A stretch of DNA of 37,934 nt from Natronoarchaeum rubrum (GCF_024494695.1 NZ_JANHDP010000011.1:1-37934); one strand, 5' to 3'. Numbered from the stretch's first letter, positions 24,546 through 32,876 are shown. Numbers and translations are program-made. The notes: generated by a model from the sequence alone, not told the origin.

Positions 24546-26396
24546 ATGCTGGGCCAGTGGCTGGGGGCCGCGGTCGAACCGAGCGAGGACGACGCGCCGC
24601 CGGCAGTCGAGGATCCCCAACCCGTCGAGGTTCCCGGGCGGGCGGACGCGCTGGCGGGAGCCGACGCCGTCGCCTACCGGACGACGTTTCCCGACCCGCG
24701 CGAGGGCGAGGCGACCCGAGCGACGCTCGTCCTCGAAGGGCTCTACGCGCGGGCGCGCGTCTGGCACGACGGCGAGTTGCTCGGCGAGCACGACACCTAC
24801 TTCGAACCCGCGCGCTTCGAGTTCGAGCCCTCGGCGGACAACGAGGTGATCGTCGAGTGTCGGCGGCCGACCGACGGCTTCGGCGGCGTCCACGAGACCG
24901 ATCTGCTGCCAGAGACCGATCGCGTTCCGGGCATCTGGTGGGACGCCAGAATCGAAACCCACGGACCCGTCGCGCTCGTCGACCTCTCGGTGACGCCGAC
25001 GCTCGGCGAAGAGCGGGCGACGATCGACGCCGAGTTGACGGTCGACGCCGCCGAGGCTGTCGACGATCGCGCGACGCTGTCGCTGCGTCCGAAGGGGTTC
25101 CGCGGCGGCGCCGCGATGGAACGGGCGCGCGTGCAAGCTGCATCCGGCGAGCGCGTGACGGTGACCAGACAGATCGAGGTCCGGGACCCGCAGTTCTGGT
25201 GGCCCCGCGGGCTGGGCTCACAGCACCGTTACGAGGTAACCGCGAAACTGGACGGCGCCGAGCGCTCGGCGACGACCGGCTTCTGCACCGTCGACCTCGA
25301 CGACGACGGACTCGTGGTCAACGGGCAGCGAGCGCGGGCACGCGGGATCAACGTTCTCCCGAGCGACGATCCCGCGGCGGACGTCGCGGCCGTCGCCGAT
25401 GCGAACGCGAATCTCGTTCGCGCACACGCGCACGTCCCCTCGCCGTCGTTCCGCGAGGCCTGCGACGAGGCCGGACTGCTGGTCTGGCAGGACCTCCCCC
25501 TGACCGGCGACGCCGACGTCGATCCCGGGCGGGGCGCCGAGCTGGCCGAGGCGCTGGTCGATACCTGTCGATCCAGCCCGAGCGTGGGGATCTACGGCGT
25601 CCGCGACGATCCGGAAGCTCCCTTCGAACAACCCCTCGGAAGCGGGAGAATCGCCCGTTCGCGGCTGCGCTGGCGCGCCTGGCGGACGAGCTACGATCGC
25701 TCGATCGACGACGAGATCGCCGCGTCGTTCGACACCGACCGCCCGGTCGTGCCCGTCACCGGCCCGCCGGGCACCGGGGCCGACGCCGCGACGCTGTACC
25801 CGGGATGGGACTACGGCCGGGCCGACGATGTCGACCGACTGGTCGACAGATATCCCGGCCTGGGCGACGTGGTCGCGGAGTTCGGCGCCGGATCGCTCGT
25901 CGACCGGGACGACGTGGAGCCGACGTCCGATCTCGCGGATCGCCTCGACGCCGACGATCCCGCGGCGACCCAGCGCGAGCAGGCGCGAACGCTCAAGCGC
26001 GTCGGCGAAGGACTGCGTCGCCGGGACGCCGACGTGCTCGCGTCGTTCGCGCTGCGGGACGCTCGACCGGCGGGCGGGATGGGCGTCCTCGACGCCGACG
26101 GGCACGAGAAGCCGGCTTACGAGGCGCTCGCGGACGCCTACGAACCCGTGCAGGCCGTGCTCGACGCCGAACCGAGTCCGGGCGCCGTCGGCGTCACGGT
26201 GGTCAACGACGCCGCAGATCCGGCCGAGGCGACCGTCGAGTGGACCGCCGGCGACCGCAGCGGATCGTTCGATACGACGGTCGACCCGCTCGACAGCGAG
26301 TCGGCCGGTGGGCTGAAGATCCCCGGAGGCGCCGACGAGGTCGTTCTCGAGGTGGCGGTCGACGGCGAGCGCGTTACGAACACCTACCGGCTGTAG
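24546..26396 (+). CDS. GH2-like protein lacking the catalytic acid/base
   Basis: This 616-residue cytoplasmic protein has the fold plan of glycoside hydrolase family 2 (mannosidase-like): a sugar-binding jelly-roll (about 35-140), an Ig-like domain with FWWPRGLGSQHRY, a barrel with NLVRAHAHVPSPSFREACDEAGLLVWQDLP (split motif) and C-terminal sandwiches. The nucleophile-like E445 in VAEFGAGS remains. The usual acid/base site (G-N-[N/D]-E after PSV) instead reads PSVGIYGVRDDP, with no Glu. It may be a binding or scaffold protein, or use another acid. GTG starts at 24531 or 24543 are also possible. Transcription from CCTATTTC (24512-24519) fits. Confidence 0.75.
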   Translation: MLGQWLGAAVEPSEDDAPPAVEDPQPVEVPGRADALAGADAVAYRTTFPDPREGEATRATLVLEGLYARARVWHDGELLGEHDTYFEPARFEFEPSADNEVIVECRRPTDGFGGVHETDLLPETDRVPGIWWDARIETHGPVALVDLSVTPTLGEERATIDAELTVDAAEAVDDRATLSLRPKGFRGGAAMERARVQAASGERVTVTRQIEVRDPQFWWPRGLGSQHRYEVTAKLDGAERSATTGFCTVDLDDDGLVVNGQRARARGINVLPSDDPAADVAAVADANANLVRAHAHVPSPSFREACDEAGLLVWQDLPLTGDADVDPGRGAELAEALVDTCRSSPSVGIYGVRDDPEAPFEQPLGSGRIARSRLRWRAWRTSYDRSIDDEIAASFDTDRPVVPVTGPPGTGADAATLYPGWDYGRADDVDRLVDRYPGLGDVVAEFGAGSLVDRDDVEPTSDLADRLDADDPAATQREQARTLKRVGEGLRRRDADVLASFALRDARPAGGMGVLDADGHEKPAYEALADAYEPVQAVLDAEPSPGAVGVTVVNDAADPAEATVEWTAGDRSGSFDTTVDPLDSESAGGLKIPGGADEVVLEVAVDGERVTNTYRL

Positions 26397-26834
26397 CGTC
26401 GATCGCCGACGGGTCGACGCAGTGAAGCCGATCGCCGAAGCGGAGCGGATCAATCTCCTACGGCCGAGTCCACTCCGCAGAGCGAGTCAAATGTCCGGCG
26501 ACGGCGTCTGCGCTCGTCCGAGACGCTCCTGCGTACCGGACGCCGATCCCCGGAACGCGCCGGCGTCCGCGGTCGAACGTTTATATATGTCTCTGGGTCC
26601 CTTGGGAATCCCTTACACGCCCCGTCAGGCCGCTTGCTAACTGTTTTCACGGGGTTGACGACCGGTACTTTTAAATTACAAGGCGCGTTAGTAACGGGTA
26701 CCAGAACGCCACCGGCGTTCAGGCAGCATCGCTCGCAGACCAATGACAGGGGATCTTATCACCGAACCGTCGTCACACGTCGCGAGCTACTGCTGTCCCG
26801 CCGGTGCGGGTATGGCACAGAGGCTTGACTAACA
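26397..26834 (+). other. Long regulatory region with two TATA boxes, stem, and a 6-codon uORF
   Basis: The 438 bp before the coiled-coil gene contain no usual gene. TATA 1 (CGTTTATATATG, 26578-26589) and TATA 2 (ACTTTTAAATTAC, about 26665-26678) face downstream. After TATA 1 lies a CCCCGT...ACGGGG stem (26620-26625 with 26649-26654). Near the gene is a CCCGC/GCGGG hairpin (26797-26810). A short frame ATG-GCA-CAG-AGG-CTT-GAC-TAA (26812-26832) ends 2 nt before the gene start. Confidence 0.55.
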
Positions 26835-27731
26835 ATGGTAGAAGCACAAGAACTCGACGAAGCGGACAACGTCGAACTCACGGAAGACGACCTCGAGAAC
26901 AAATCGAAAGGACAGCTCATCAAGCTCGCAGGGCAGCTGCGAGACCGACGAAACGAGCTGAACCAGCTGGCGTCCGAGCGCGCCTCCAAGCGGGACGACC
27001 TGAACGCGAAGACACGCGAGAAGGTCGACGAAGCCCAGGAACACCGCGAGCAGCGCGACGAGCTCAACGAGCAGGTCCAGGAGCACAAGGAGAGCCGCAA
27101 CGAGCTCAACGCGGAGGCCAACGAGCTGTTCGACAAGGTCGAGGACATGAAGTCGGACATGGAGCTCGACGAGGGCAAGGACCTCGAGGAGCTCGAAGAG
27201 GAGATCGAGGAGCTGGAATTTAAACAGCAGACCGAGGTCCTCAGCACCGAAGACGAGCGCGAGCTCATCGAGAAGATCGAGGAGAAGCGCGAGGAGTACA
27301 CCAACCGCAAGGAGAAACTCGACCAGAACGAGGAGCTCGACGATCTCGTCGAGGAGGCCGAGGAAGTGCGATCGGAGGCCAGCCAGCACCACCAGAAGGT
27401 GACCGAGCTCGCCGACAAGGCTCAGGAGCACCACAACCAGATGATCGAGGCCTATCGAGAGGCCGACGACATCCGCGACGACGCCGACGAGATGCACGAG
27501 CTGTTCGTGGAGGCCCAGGAGGCCGCCGACCGCCACCACGAGGACTTCGTCCGCGTCCAGAAGCGCCTGCGCGAACTCGACAAGGAAGAGGAAGAAGAGC
27601 GCAAGTCCGAGCGCGAGCAGGAGAAAGAGGAAGTCGAGCAGGAAGCCGAGGAGATCTACGAGCGGTTCAAGGACGGCGAGACCCTCGACACCGAGGACCT
27701 GATGAAGCTCCAGAAGGCCGGCCGTCTCTAA
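26835..27731 (+). CDS. Archaeal coiled-coil protein (COG1340-like)
   Basis: This 298-residue protein is almost entirely a long, highly charged coiled coil with regular heptads (about 20-285), rich in Glu and Lys/Arg, with DELNEQVQEHKESRNELN, ELEEEIEELEFKQQTEVLS and a final ...EDLMKLQKAGRL. There is no membrane or signal segment. It resembles the COG1340 archaeal coiled-coil family, whose function is unknown. ATG 26835 follows a tiny upstream frame that ends 2 nt before it, and two promoters lie upstream, so regulation seems more elaborate than for its neighbours. A T-rich tract follows the stop. Confidence 0.85.
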   Translation: MVEAQELDEADNVELTEDDLENKSKGQLIKLAGQLRDRRNELNQLASERASKRDDLNAKTREKVDEAQEHREQRDELNEQVQEHKESRNELNAEANELFDKVEDMKSDMELDEGKDLEELEEEIEELEFKQQTEVLSTEDERELIEKIEEKREEYTNRKEKLDQNEELDDLVEEAEEVRSEASQHHQKVTELADKAQEHHNQMIEAYREADDIRDDADEMHELFVEAQEAADRHHEDFVRVQKRLRELDKEEEEERKSEREQEKEEVEQEAEEIYERFKDGETLDTEDLMKLQKAGRL

Positions 27732-27742
27732 CTAGTTAGCGC

Positions 27743-27759
27743 ATTCTTCTGCGGTTTTA
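27743..27759 (+). terminator. T-rich tract after the coiled-coil gene
   Basis: ATTCTTCTGCGGTTTTA begins 12 bp after the stop and fits an archaeal T-rich termination site. Confidence 0.35.
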
Positions 27760-27926
27760 CGACGAGCACGTAGCGACGGCGCCGTTCCGTACGATGGCTG
27801 GCGGCTGCCTCGAACGATGGCAGACGGCGTCCCGAGCGACTGTCGAGCGCCACCCCGAACCGCCGAGCGCCGCCGCCCGGTCGGGAAACCACCACGCTTA
27901 AACGAGCGAGCGGCCAACGGGCGGGT

Positions 27927-28076
27927 ATGGCTACGTTCGAAAAAGCGGAGGGCCGGCTGCTCAACAAGATGATCTGCATGCGATGTAACGCGCGCAACGC
28001 CGCCGAGGCCGACCGCTGCCGGAAGTGCGGCTACGGGAACCTGCGTCCGAAGGCGAAGGAAGCCCGCAGCGCCTGA
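27927..28076 (+). CDS. rpl40e: 50S ribosomal protein L40e
   Basis: This 49-residue ribosomal protein has a single zinc ribbon: CMRC and CRKC flank a short loop ([11 protein letters not shown]), followed by a basic tail [15 protein letters not shown]. It matches archaeal L40e in length and motif. ATG 27927 follows a TTAAAC box by about 27 bp, so the mRNA is near-leaderless. The basic composition is normal for a ribosomal protein. A DUF309 gene follows 32 bp downstream. Confidence 0.93.
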   Translation: MATFEKAEGRLLNKMICMRCNARNAAEADRCRKCGYGNLRPKAKEARSA

Positions 28077-28108
28077 CTATTTCCGTCTTCTCTCCGAACG
28101 CCCGCACG

Positions 28109-28729
28109 ATGGAGTCCCGACTCCGCGCGGGCGTCGCCGCGTACAACGCCGGCTACCACCACGCGGCTCACGACGCCTGGGAAGAGTACTGGCTCGACCT
28201 CGAGCGCGGCACCGACGACGAGCGCCTGCTGCACGGGCTGATCCAGTTCACCGCCGCGGTCCACCACGCTCGCGGGCGCAACTGGGAGGGCGCGGTCGGG
28301 CTGGCCGAGAGCGCGGGCGAGTATCTCGCGGACCTCTCCGAGGACTACCGCGACGTGAACGTCGGGACGGCCCGATCGTTCCTCGCGACCCTCGCCGCGG
28401 ATCCCGAAGTGATCGAGCGACGGCGTCCGCCGAAACTGCGCGTCGAAGGGCGAGCCGTCGAACTCGCCGATCTCGACGTCGACGCGGTCTGGATCGCGGC
28501 GCCGCTGCTCGCCGAGGCGATCGAGGGGTTCGACGAAGCCGTCGTCGAGCGGGCCGTCCGGTACGCCCGCGAGGACCTCGACGCGGGCGACGAAGGCAGC
28601 AAGTACGTCACGTTCCTGCTCGATTTCGTCGGCGACGCGGAAAATCGAGGGATCATCTACCAGCGGCTCGGTCAGCACGTCGATCGGCGGCGCTCACGGG
28701 AACAAGACGTCGAAGGGCTGTTCGACTGA
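28109..28729 (+). CDS. DUF309 domain protein
   Basis: This 206-residue protein has the DUF309 signature in its first 75 residues: YNAGYHHAAHDAWEEYWL and LLHGLIQFTAAVHHARGRNW, a helical fold with conserved His, Trp and Glu. A variable, less conserved C-terminal part follows. Function unknown. Upstream codons in the same frame overlap L40e, so ATG 28109 is taken. It may be co-transcribed with L40e and converges on the oxidoreductase gene. Confidence 0.88.
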   Translation: MESRLRAGVAAYNAGYHHAAHDAWEEYWLDLERGTDDERLLHGLIQFTAAVHHARGRNWEGAVGLAESAGEYLADLSEDYRDVNVGTARSFLATLAADPEVIERRRPPKLRVEGRAVELADLDVDAVWIAAPLLAEAIEGFDEAVVERAVRYAREDLDAGDEGSKYVTFLLDFVGDAENRGIIYQRLGQHVDRRRSREQDVEGLFD

Positions 28730-28801
28730 GCGTCGCTACGAGAAGTTGTCGACGAGTCGAGAACGCATCGGGACGCCGACCGACGCCGCCGGACGCCGAA
28801 C

Positions 28802-29575
28802 TCAGGCGTCCGGCTCGGCGACCCGTTCCTCGCCCTCGAAGTGCGCAGAGTTGTCTCGCGGTTCGTAGCCGAGCACGTCCTTCGCGCGATCGATCGAGTA
28901 GTACTTGCGGTCGTTGTCGGAGATGCCGTAGACGATCTCGTAATCGTAGTCGGCCCGAAGACAGCGGTCGAACAGGTGGGCACAATCCCGATAGGAGAGC
29001 CACATCGCCTGGCCGCGCTCGTAGTCGATCGGCGGGTGGCCCTCGGTGAGATTGCCGATGCGGACGCAGGCGACGTCGAGGCCGTGCTCGTCGTGGTAGT
29101 ACCGGCCGAGCGTCTCGCCAGCGGCCTTGCTGACGCCGTAGAGATTCGTGGGGCGCGGGAGCTCGGTACCGTCGAGGCGCAGCTCGTGGTGGTCGCGGTA
29201 CATCTCCGGCGTCCGCTCGTCGGTCTCGTAGGCGCCGACGGCGTGGTTCGAGGAAGCGAAGACGAACTTCTCGACGCCGGCGTCGACCGCGGCCTCGTAG
29301 ACGGTCTTGGCGCCGTCGATGTTGTTCTCCAGCACGCTCGACCACGGCGCCTCGGGACGAGGGTCGCCGGCGAGGTGGATCACCGCGCCGACGCCCTCCA
29401 TCGCCTCGCGAACGGCGTCGTAGTCGGTGACGTCGGCGACGACGTACTCTCCGGGATGGTCGCCGGTCGGCGGTTCGCGATCGAGGAGTCGCCACTCGTA
29501 GTCGTCCGCGATCCCGCCCAGGATGGCCTGTCCGACGCGCCCGCTCGCGCCGGTCAGCAGCACGGGGTCGTCCAT
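28802..29575 (-). CDS. azf: NAD-dependent epimerase/dehydratase family, probable archaeal G6PDH
   Basis: This 257-residue short-chain dehydrogenase has the nucleotide motif TGASGRVG (8-15), S108-S109 in FASSNHAVG and the catalytic Y146-xxx-K150. The SSNHAVG segment is shared with uronate dehydrogenases and with the haloarchaeal NAD-dependent glucose-6-phosphate dehydrogenase Azf, which starts the oxidative pentose phosphate pathway in Haloferax volcanii. Length and N-terminus (MDDPVLLTGASGRVG) fit Azf, but a sugar or uronate dehydrogenase relative is possible. A CTTATC box about 30 bp before ATG supports the start and a leaderless mRNA. Divergent from mptD. Confidence 0.65.
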   Translation of the reverse strand: MDDPVLLTGASGRVGQAILGGIADDYEWRLLDREPPTGDHPGEYVVADVTDYDAVREAMEGVGAVIHLAGDPRPEAPWSSVLENNIDGAKTVYEAAVDAGVEKFVFASSNHAVGAYETDERTPEMYRDHHELRLDGTELPRPTNLYGVSKAAGETLGRYYHDEHGLDVACVRIGNLTEGHPPIDYERGQAMWLSYRDCAHLFDRCLRADYDYEIVYGISDNDRKYYSIDRAKDVLGYEPRDNSAHFEGEERVAEPDA

Positions 29576-29644
29576 TCACTCGCTCAGTGGACGAGGGGCG
29601 ATAAGTACCATGCGATTTAGGACGCCAGGCCCCGATGAGCTGAC

Positions 29645-29998
29645 ATGGACGACGCAGACACGACGCCGACGATCGGCGAGCGAGCGTGTTTCGAGGCCGG
29701 GGTCAAGTTCGGCACGCTGTACCACCAGTTCGCGGGGACGCCGGTCAGCCCCGACAACGCGGCGAGTCTGGAACGGGCCATCGAGGAGTCGATCGAGAAC
29801 CAGCCCCACTGCGTCGATGTGTCCGTCGACATCCTCGAAGACCGTCTCGACGCCGCGATCGACCACGGCTACACCGAGCTGACGGGCGAGTTCATGGAGG
29901 TCGAGATCGTCGTGGACTACGAGGGCACCGAGGTCGTCACCAGCATGGCGATGGAAGAGGGCTACCCGCTGATGCGCGTCGAGGAAGTGCGGCGGTAG
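29645..29998 (+). CDS. mptD: Archaeal dihydroneopterin aldolase MptD
   Basis: This 117-residue protein is of the archaeal MptD (DUF381) family, which cleaves dihydroneopterin to 6-hydroxymethyl-dihydropterin in tetrahydromethanopterin/folate-type pterin synthesis. Visible family features are ERACFEAGVKFGTLYHQFAGTP (N-terminal half), the ENQPHCVDVSVDI segment and YTELTGEFMEVEIVV. It is unrelated to bacterial FolB in sequence. The length is normal. A GCGATTTAGG box lies about 30 bp upstream. No other pterin gene is adjacent. Confidence 0.88.
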   Translation: MDDADTTPTIGERACFEAGVKFGTLYHQFAGTPVSPDNAASLERAIEESIENQPHCVDVSVDILEDRLDAAIDHGYTELTGEFMEVEIVVDYEGTEVVTSMAMEEGYPLMRVEEVRR

Positions 29999-30107
29999 GT
30001 GGAAGTGTCCCGTCGGTGTCCGTGCGTTCGACGGCCGGCCGCGAGCGCCGGCGATCAAGCTTTTAGGGCCCAGAGCTTTGCGGTCGCCGGCTGTGAGTTC
30101 GCCTACA

Positions 30108-30662
30108 ATGGTAGACGTTATGGGACACGTGGCGATGGGGTTGCTGTGGGCGATTCCGGCATGGTTCATCTGGAATGACCGCGCCAGCCTGGCGTTCATC
30201 GGGATCGCGGCCGTGGCCGCGCTGCTCCCGGACATCGACCTGTTTCTCAGTCAGTGGTTCCCGGCGGCGATCCACCACCACGGCATCACGCACACGGTCG
30301 TCGCCGTCCTCGGCGCGAGCGTCGTCGCCGGCGCCATCACCGCCGCAGCGTTCGCCGGGCCGTTCGAGCGCTGGACCCGCGGCGAACGGTTCGACAAGCG
30401 TAGCGCGTTCGTGTTCGCGGCCGTGGCGTACGCGGTGGGCGGGCTGAGCCACATCTTCGCGGACATGCTCTCGGCGCCGGACCTTTCCACGCCGATCGAG
30501 CCGCTCTGGCCGTTCATCCGGCAGTCGTGGGGGCTCGACCTGATCTGGTACAACTCGCCGTGGTGGAACATCGGGCTCCTGGCCGTCGCGCTGACGATCC
30601 ACGGGGCGATCGCCGTCGCCGCGGACCCGCTGGATCATCCCTATCGGCTCGGAGAGGCGTAG
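30108..30662 (+). CDS. YdjM/DUF457-type membrane metal-dependent hydrolase
   Basis: This 184-residue protein has about four membrane segments and the family's scattered metal-binding residues: H7 in MGHVAMG, LLPDIDLF (about 44-51), HHHGITHTVV (about 61-70) and GGLSHIFADMLS (about 115-126). These patterns mark the YdjM (LexA-regulated inner-membrane hydrolase) family, whose substrate is not known. ATG 30108 or 30120 are both possible; 30108 is used for its fit to the TTTTAGGG box near 30060. Confidence 0.8.
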   Translation: MVDVMGHVAMGLLWAIPAWFIWNDRASLAFIGIAAVAALLPDIDLFLSQWFPAAIHHHGITHTVVAVLGASVVAGAITAAAFAGPFERWTRGERFDKRSAFVFAAVAYAVGGLSHIFADMLSAPDLSTPIEPLWPFIRQSWGLDLIWYNSPWWNIGLLAVALTIHGAIAVAADPLDHPYRLGEA

Positions 30663-30806
30663 ACGAGCGCGTCGCCGGGGTGCGGGTCGCAGCGCGGCGC
30701 GCCGACGCCGCCGACCGGACGACGAGTGTTCGACGACACTACCTTCGTTTCGGATCGTTCCCGCGACGGAAGCCCGAACCGGTTTCTGGATCGCTCTCGG
30801 AGGAGA

Positions 30807-30823
30807 TTTCACTTTCACTTTCG
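30807..30823 (+). promoter_or_regulatory. TTTCAC repeat (2.5 copies) upstream of the DUF5790 TATA box
   Basis: TTTCACTTTCACTTTCG is followed after about 7 bp by TTTTTAA (30830-30836), which predicts a start next to ATG 30862. The spacing nearly matches the radA copy. Confidence 0.55.
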
Positions 30824-30861
30824 GGCGACTTTTTAACCATGGGCGGGTCGAAGGACGTGGT

Positions 30862-31356
30862 ATGAGCCAGTCGACGCTCGACGACGACGAACTGTTCGGC
30901 GAGGCCGCAAGCGAGATGCGCGAGGACGTCGAGGCGTCGCTCGACGACGCCCGCGCCGCGCTCCCAGACAGCGAGGCCGTCTGGGACGCCGAGGCCGACA
31001 ACGTGCTCGGCGTGCTCAACGGGCTGCGCTCGGCGCTCGACGTCGAGGACGCCGCCGACGAGCTACGCGACGCCAAGAAGTGGTTCACGATGGGCCAGCG
31101 CGCCGACGCGTTCGACGACGCCGACGACCTCGAAGCGTCCATCGAGGAAGTCGAGGAGACGATCGAGACGATCGAGGAGGCCCACGAGCAGGTCGGCGAC
31201 CTCACGGCGACGATTCCCGACCTCCGCGGAACGCTCGACGAGGCCGCCGAGTCGACCGACGACGAGGATGCCGCCGATGCCGACGCGGACGCCGACGCCG
31301 ACGCGGACGCCGACGCCGATGCGGACGCCGACGCCGAGGAAGCCGAAGCGGAGTGA
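30862..31356 (+). CDS. DUF5790 family protein
   Basis: This 164-residue very acidic helical protein has the haloarchaeal DUF5790 pattern: MSQSTLDDDELFGEAASEMREDV (first 23, split here as MSQSTLDDDELFGEAA + SEMREDV), LPDSEAVWDAEADNVLGVL and KKWFTMGQRADAF. Residues about 137-158 are an Asp-Ala run coded by an 18-bp repeat. No function is known; its leaderless promoter carries the TTTCAC repeat shared with radA. Confidence 0.85.
   Translation: MSQSTLDDDELFGEAASEMREDVEASLDDARAALPDSEAVWDAEADNVLGVLNGLRSALDVEDAADELRDAKKWFTMGQRADAFDDADDLEASIEEVEETIETIEEAHEQVGDLTATIPDLRGTLDEAAESTDDEDAADADADADADADADADADADAEEAEAE
31273..31338 (+). repeat. Asp-Ala coding repeat with an 18-bp unit
   Basis: Alternating GCX-GAY codons run from 31273 to 31335. 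Three exact-length 18-bp units (31285-31302, 31303-31320, 31321-31338) read GCGGACGCCGACGCCGA plus a final C, T or G, showing recent unit duplication. Copy number may vary between strains. Confidence 0.7.
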
Positions 31357-31371
31357 CGACGCCGCCCCGAC

Positions 31372-32109
31372 TCAGCGCCGGTCGGGCCGACTCACGTCCC
31401 GCGTTTCGATCGCGTCGAGCAGCGCCGCCAGCGCGTCGGCCGCGAGGTCCAGCAGTTCTTCGCCGCGTTCCGCGTCCCCCTCGTCGGGGTCGCCGACGAC
31501 GCCGTTTTCCGAGAACTCCGCCGAGTCGAAGGCGAGGTTGACGCCGCTGACCCACTCGCCCCAGCCGTCGCTGGCGCCCTCGCGCGCCTCGTCGATCCGA
31601 TCCTCGCGGACGAGTTCTGGCGCCACGGCGCGCAGCACCGCGGTCTCCAGCGGGCCGCCGTGGCCCATGTCAGCGGCGTGGTCGCCGACCGAATCGAACC
31701 AGGTGAACGGCACCGCGTAGGCGTCGTCCCGGCGGACGATCCGGCCCGCGACCTCCCGGAGCGCGTCGACGTTGCCGCCGTGGCCGTTGACCAGCACGAC
31801 CCGGTCCCAGCCGTGGTCGGCGAGGCTGTCGACCGTCTCGCGGACGTACGAGCGAAACGTCTCCTCAGAGACCCACAGCGTGCCGGGGAACTGGCGGTGT
31901 TCCTCGGCGACGCCGACCGGGATCGCCGGCGCGACGACGACCTCGCCGTCGTAGCGCTCGACGCCGGCTTCCGCGACCGCTTCGGCCGTCAGGACGTCGG
32001 TCCCCAGCGGGGCGTGGGGGCCGTGCTGTTCGGTGCTGCCGACCGGCAGGACCGCCAGATCCGTCCCGGCGTCGGCGGCGTCCGTCCAGGTTCGTTCGCT
32101 GAGGTGCAC
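31372..32109 (-). CDS. Creatininase-family amidohydrolase (possible ArfB)
   Basis: This 245-residue metal-dependent amidohydrolase has the creatininase motifs: E27, H29 and D38 in GSTEQHGPHAPLGTD, VNGHGGN (107-113) and a later MGHGGPLETA. In archaea a member, ArfB, deformylates a pyrimidine intermediate in riboflavin and F420 synthesis. ArfB is a good candidate because haloarchaea need the pathway, but no neighbouring riboflavin gene confirms it. The GTG at 32109 is chosen because a TATA-like ATATTTATCG lies about 27 bp upstream. It converges on DUF5790 with 15 bp between stops. Confidence 0.75.
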   Translation of the reverse strand: MHLSERTWTDAADAGTDLAVLPVGSTEQHGPHAPLGTDVLTAEAVAEAGVERYDGEVVVAPAIPVGVAEEHRQFPGTLWVSEETFRSYVRETVDSLADHGWDRVVLVNGHGGNVDALREVAGRIVRRDDAYAVPFTWFDSVGDHAADMGHGGPLETAVLRAVAPELVREDRIDEAREGASDGWGEWVSGVNLAFDSAEFSENGVVGDPDEGDAERGEELLDLAADALAALLDAIETRDVSRPDRR

Positions 32110-32130
32110 GTCAGGAGCCTGGCGCGGCGG

Positions 32131-32142
32131 CGATAAATATGT
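32131..32142. promoter_or_regulatory. Shared AT-rich box between divergent genes
   Basis: GATAAATATGTG reads as a TATA-like box both ways. On the minus strand it is 27 bp before the GTG at 32109; on the plus strand it implies a start near 32165, before ATG 32194. Confidence 0.5.
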
Positions 32143-32193
32143 GGGGCCAACGGGTTTGTGTGGCCCCGGCGTCACTCCCACTGGGAGATTCCA

Positions 32194-32559
32194 ATGTCAG
32201 ACGACACCGACACCGACGGGGGCGACAGTCGCGAGATGGGCGTCGAGTTCGGTGGCCTCGACGACGAACTCGACGAGAAGTCCTACCCGGTGACGACCGA
32301 GGAACTGCTCGACGACCACGGCGACGCCGAACTCTCGTACGAGGGGGGAAGTACCACGCTGTCGGAGCTGCTCGAACCGATGGGCGACCAGGAGTTCGAC
32401 TCGAAAAACGATGTCCAGCAGGCCGCGCTCAACATGGTCGGCGACGACGCGATCGGGCGCAAGAACTACAGCGACCGGACGCCGCCGGCGACCGGGGAAG
32501 ACCGCCAAGAGGAGGGTGCGCCGGGCCAGGACACCGGCTCCGATCAGGAGTCGCTCTGA
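32194..32559 (+). CDS. DUF5789 family protein
   Basis: This 121-residue acidic, soluble protein has the DUF5789 core: YPVTTEELLDDHGDAELSY and TTLSELLEPMGDQEFDSKNDV, followed by NMVGDDAIGRKNYSDRTPP and a disordered acidic tail. No function is known. ATG 32194 is preferred over one 12 codons upstream, whose extra residues are basic and hydrophobic. It shares an AT-rich box with the divergent creatininase gene. Confidence 0.85.
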   Translation: MSDDTDTDGGDSREMGVEFGGLDDELDEKSYPVTTEELLDDHGDAELSYEGGSTTLSELLEPMGDQEFDSKNDVQQAALNMVGDDAIGRKNYSDRTPPATGEDRQEEGAPGQDTGSDQESL

Positions 32560-32876
32560 CGATCGCTCGTACGGCGAGGCCGGTAAGCAGCAGTTATCGG
32601 CCACTCGATCCCAGCGGCGTCCGGACTCGAACGCGGGTAGGCGGCCGCTAATCGCGTGCAGTGACGGCCGAACGGTCGTGAACGGTGGGACGGCTTTTCC
32701 CCCGACCGACTCAATCGGCGAGGGGAGTGGGACATGACGAACGCACCGATCGGACCGGACGGACGGTCGAAGCGTCGCCGACGCGCGGGGAACAGAGAGC
32801 GGACGGTGCCGTGCGCGTCTCGGAGTCAGCGGCCGATGCCGCCAGCATCCCGGATCGCTCGCGGGGGTGGCCGATC
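32560..32876 (+). other. otsA upstream region
   Basis: I see no standard gene in the 317 bp. A 48-codon, very basic frame (32734-32877, stop TGA 32878-32880) overlaps the preferred otsA GTG by the sequence GTGA. A motif resembling a tRNA T-loop at 32623-32637 does not fold as a tRNA. Confidence 0.4.

Noticed and set aside
26587..26640. A 17-codon frame beginning inside TATA box 1
   Set aside because: The ATG overlaps the TATA box and so precedes the transcript start that box would specify.
32623..32637. tRNA T-loop-like sequence on the minus strand (GTTCGAGTCC)
   Set aside because: The flanking 5-bp T-stem does not pair and no acceptor or anticodon arm is found.
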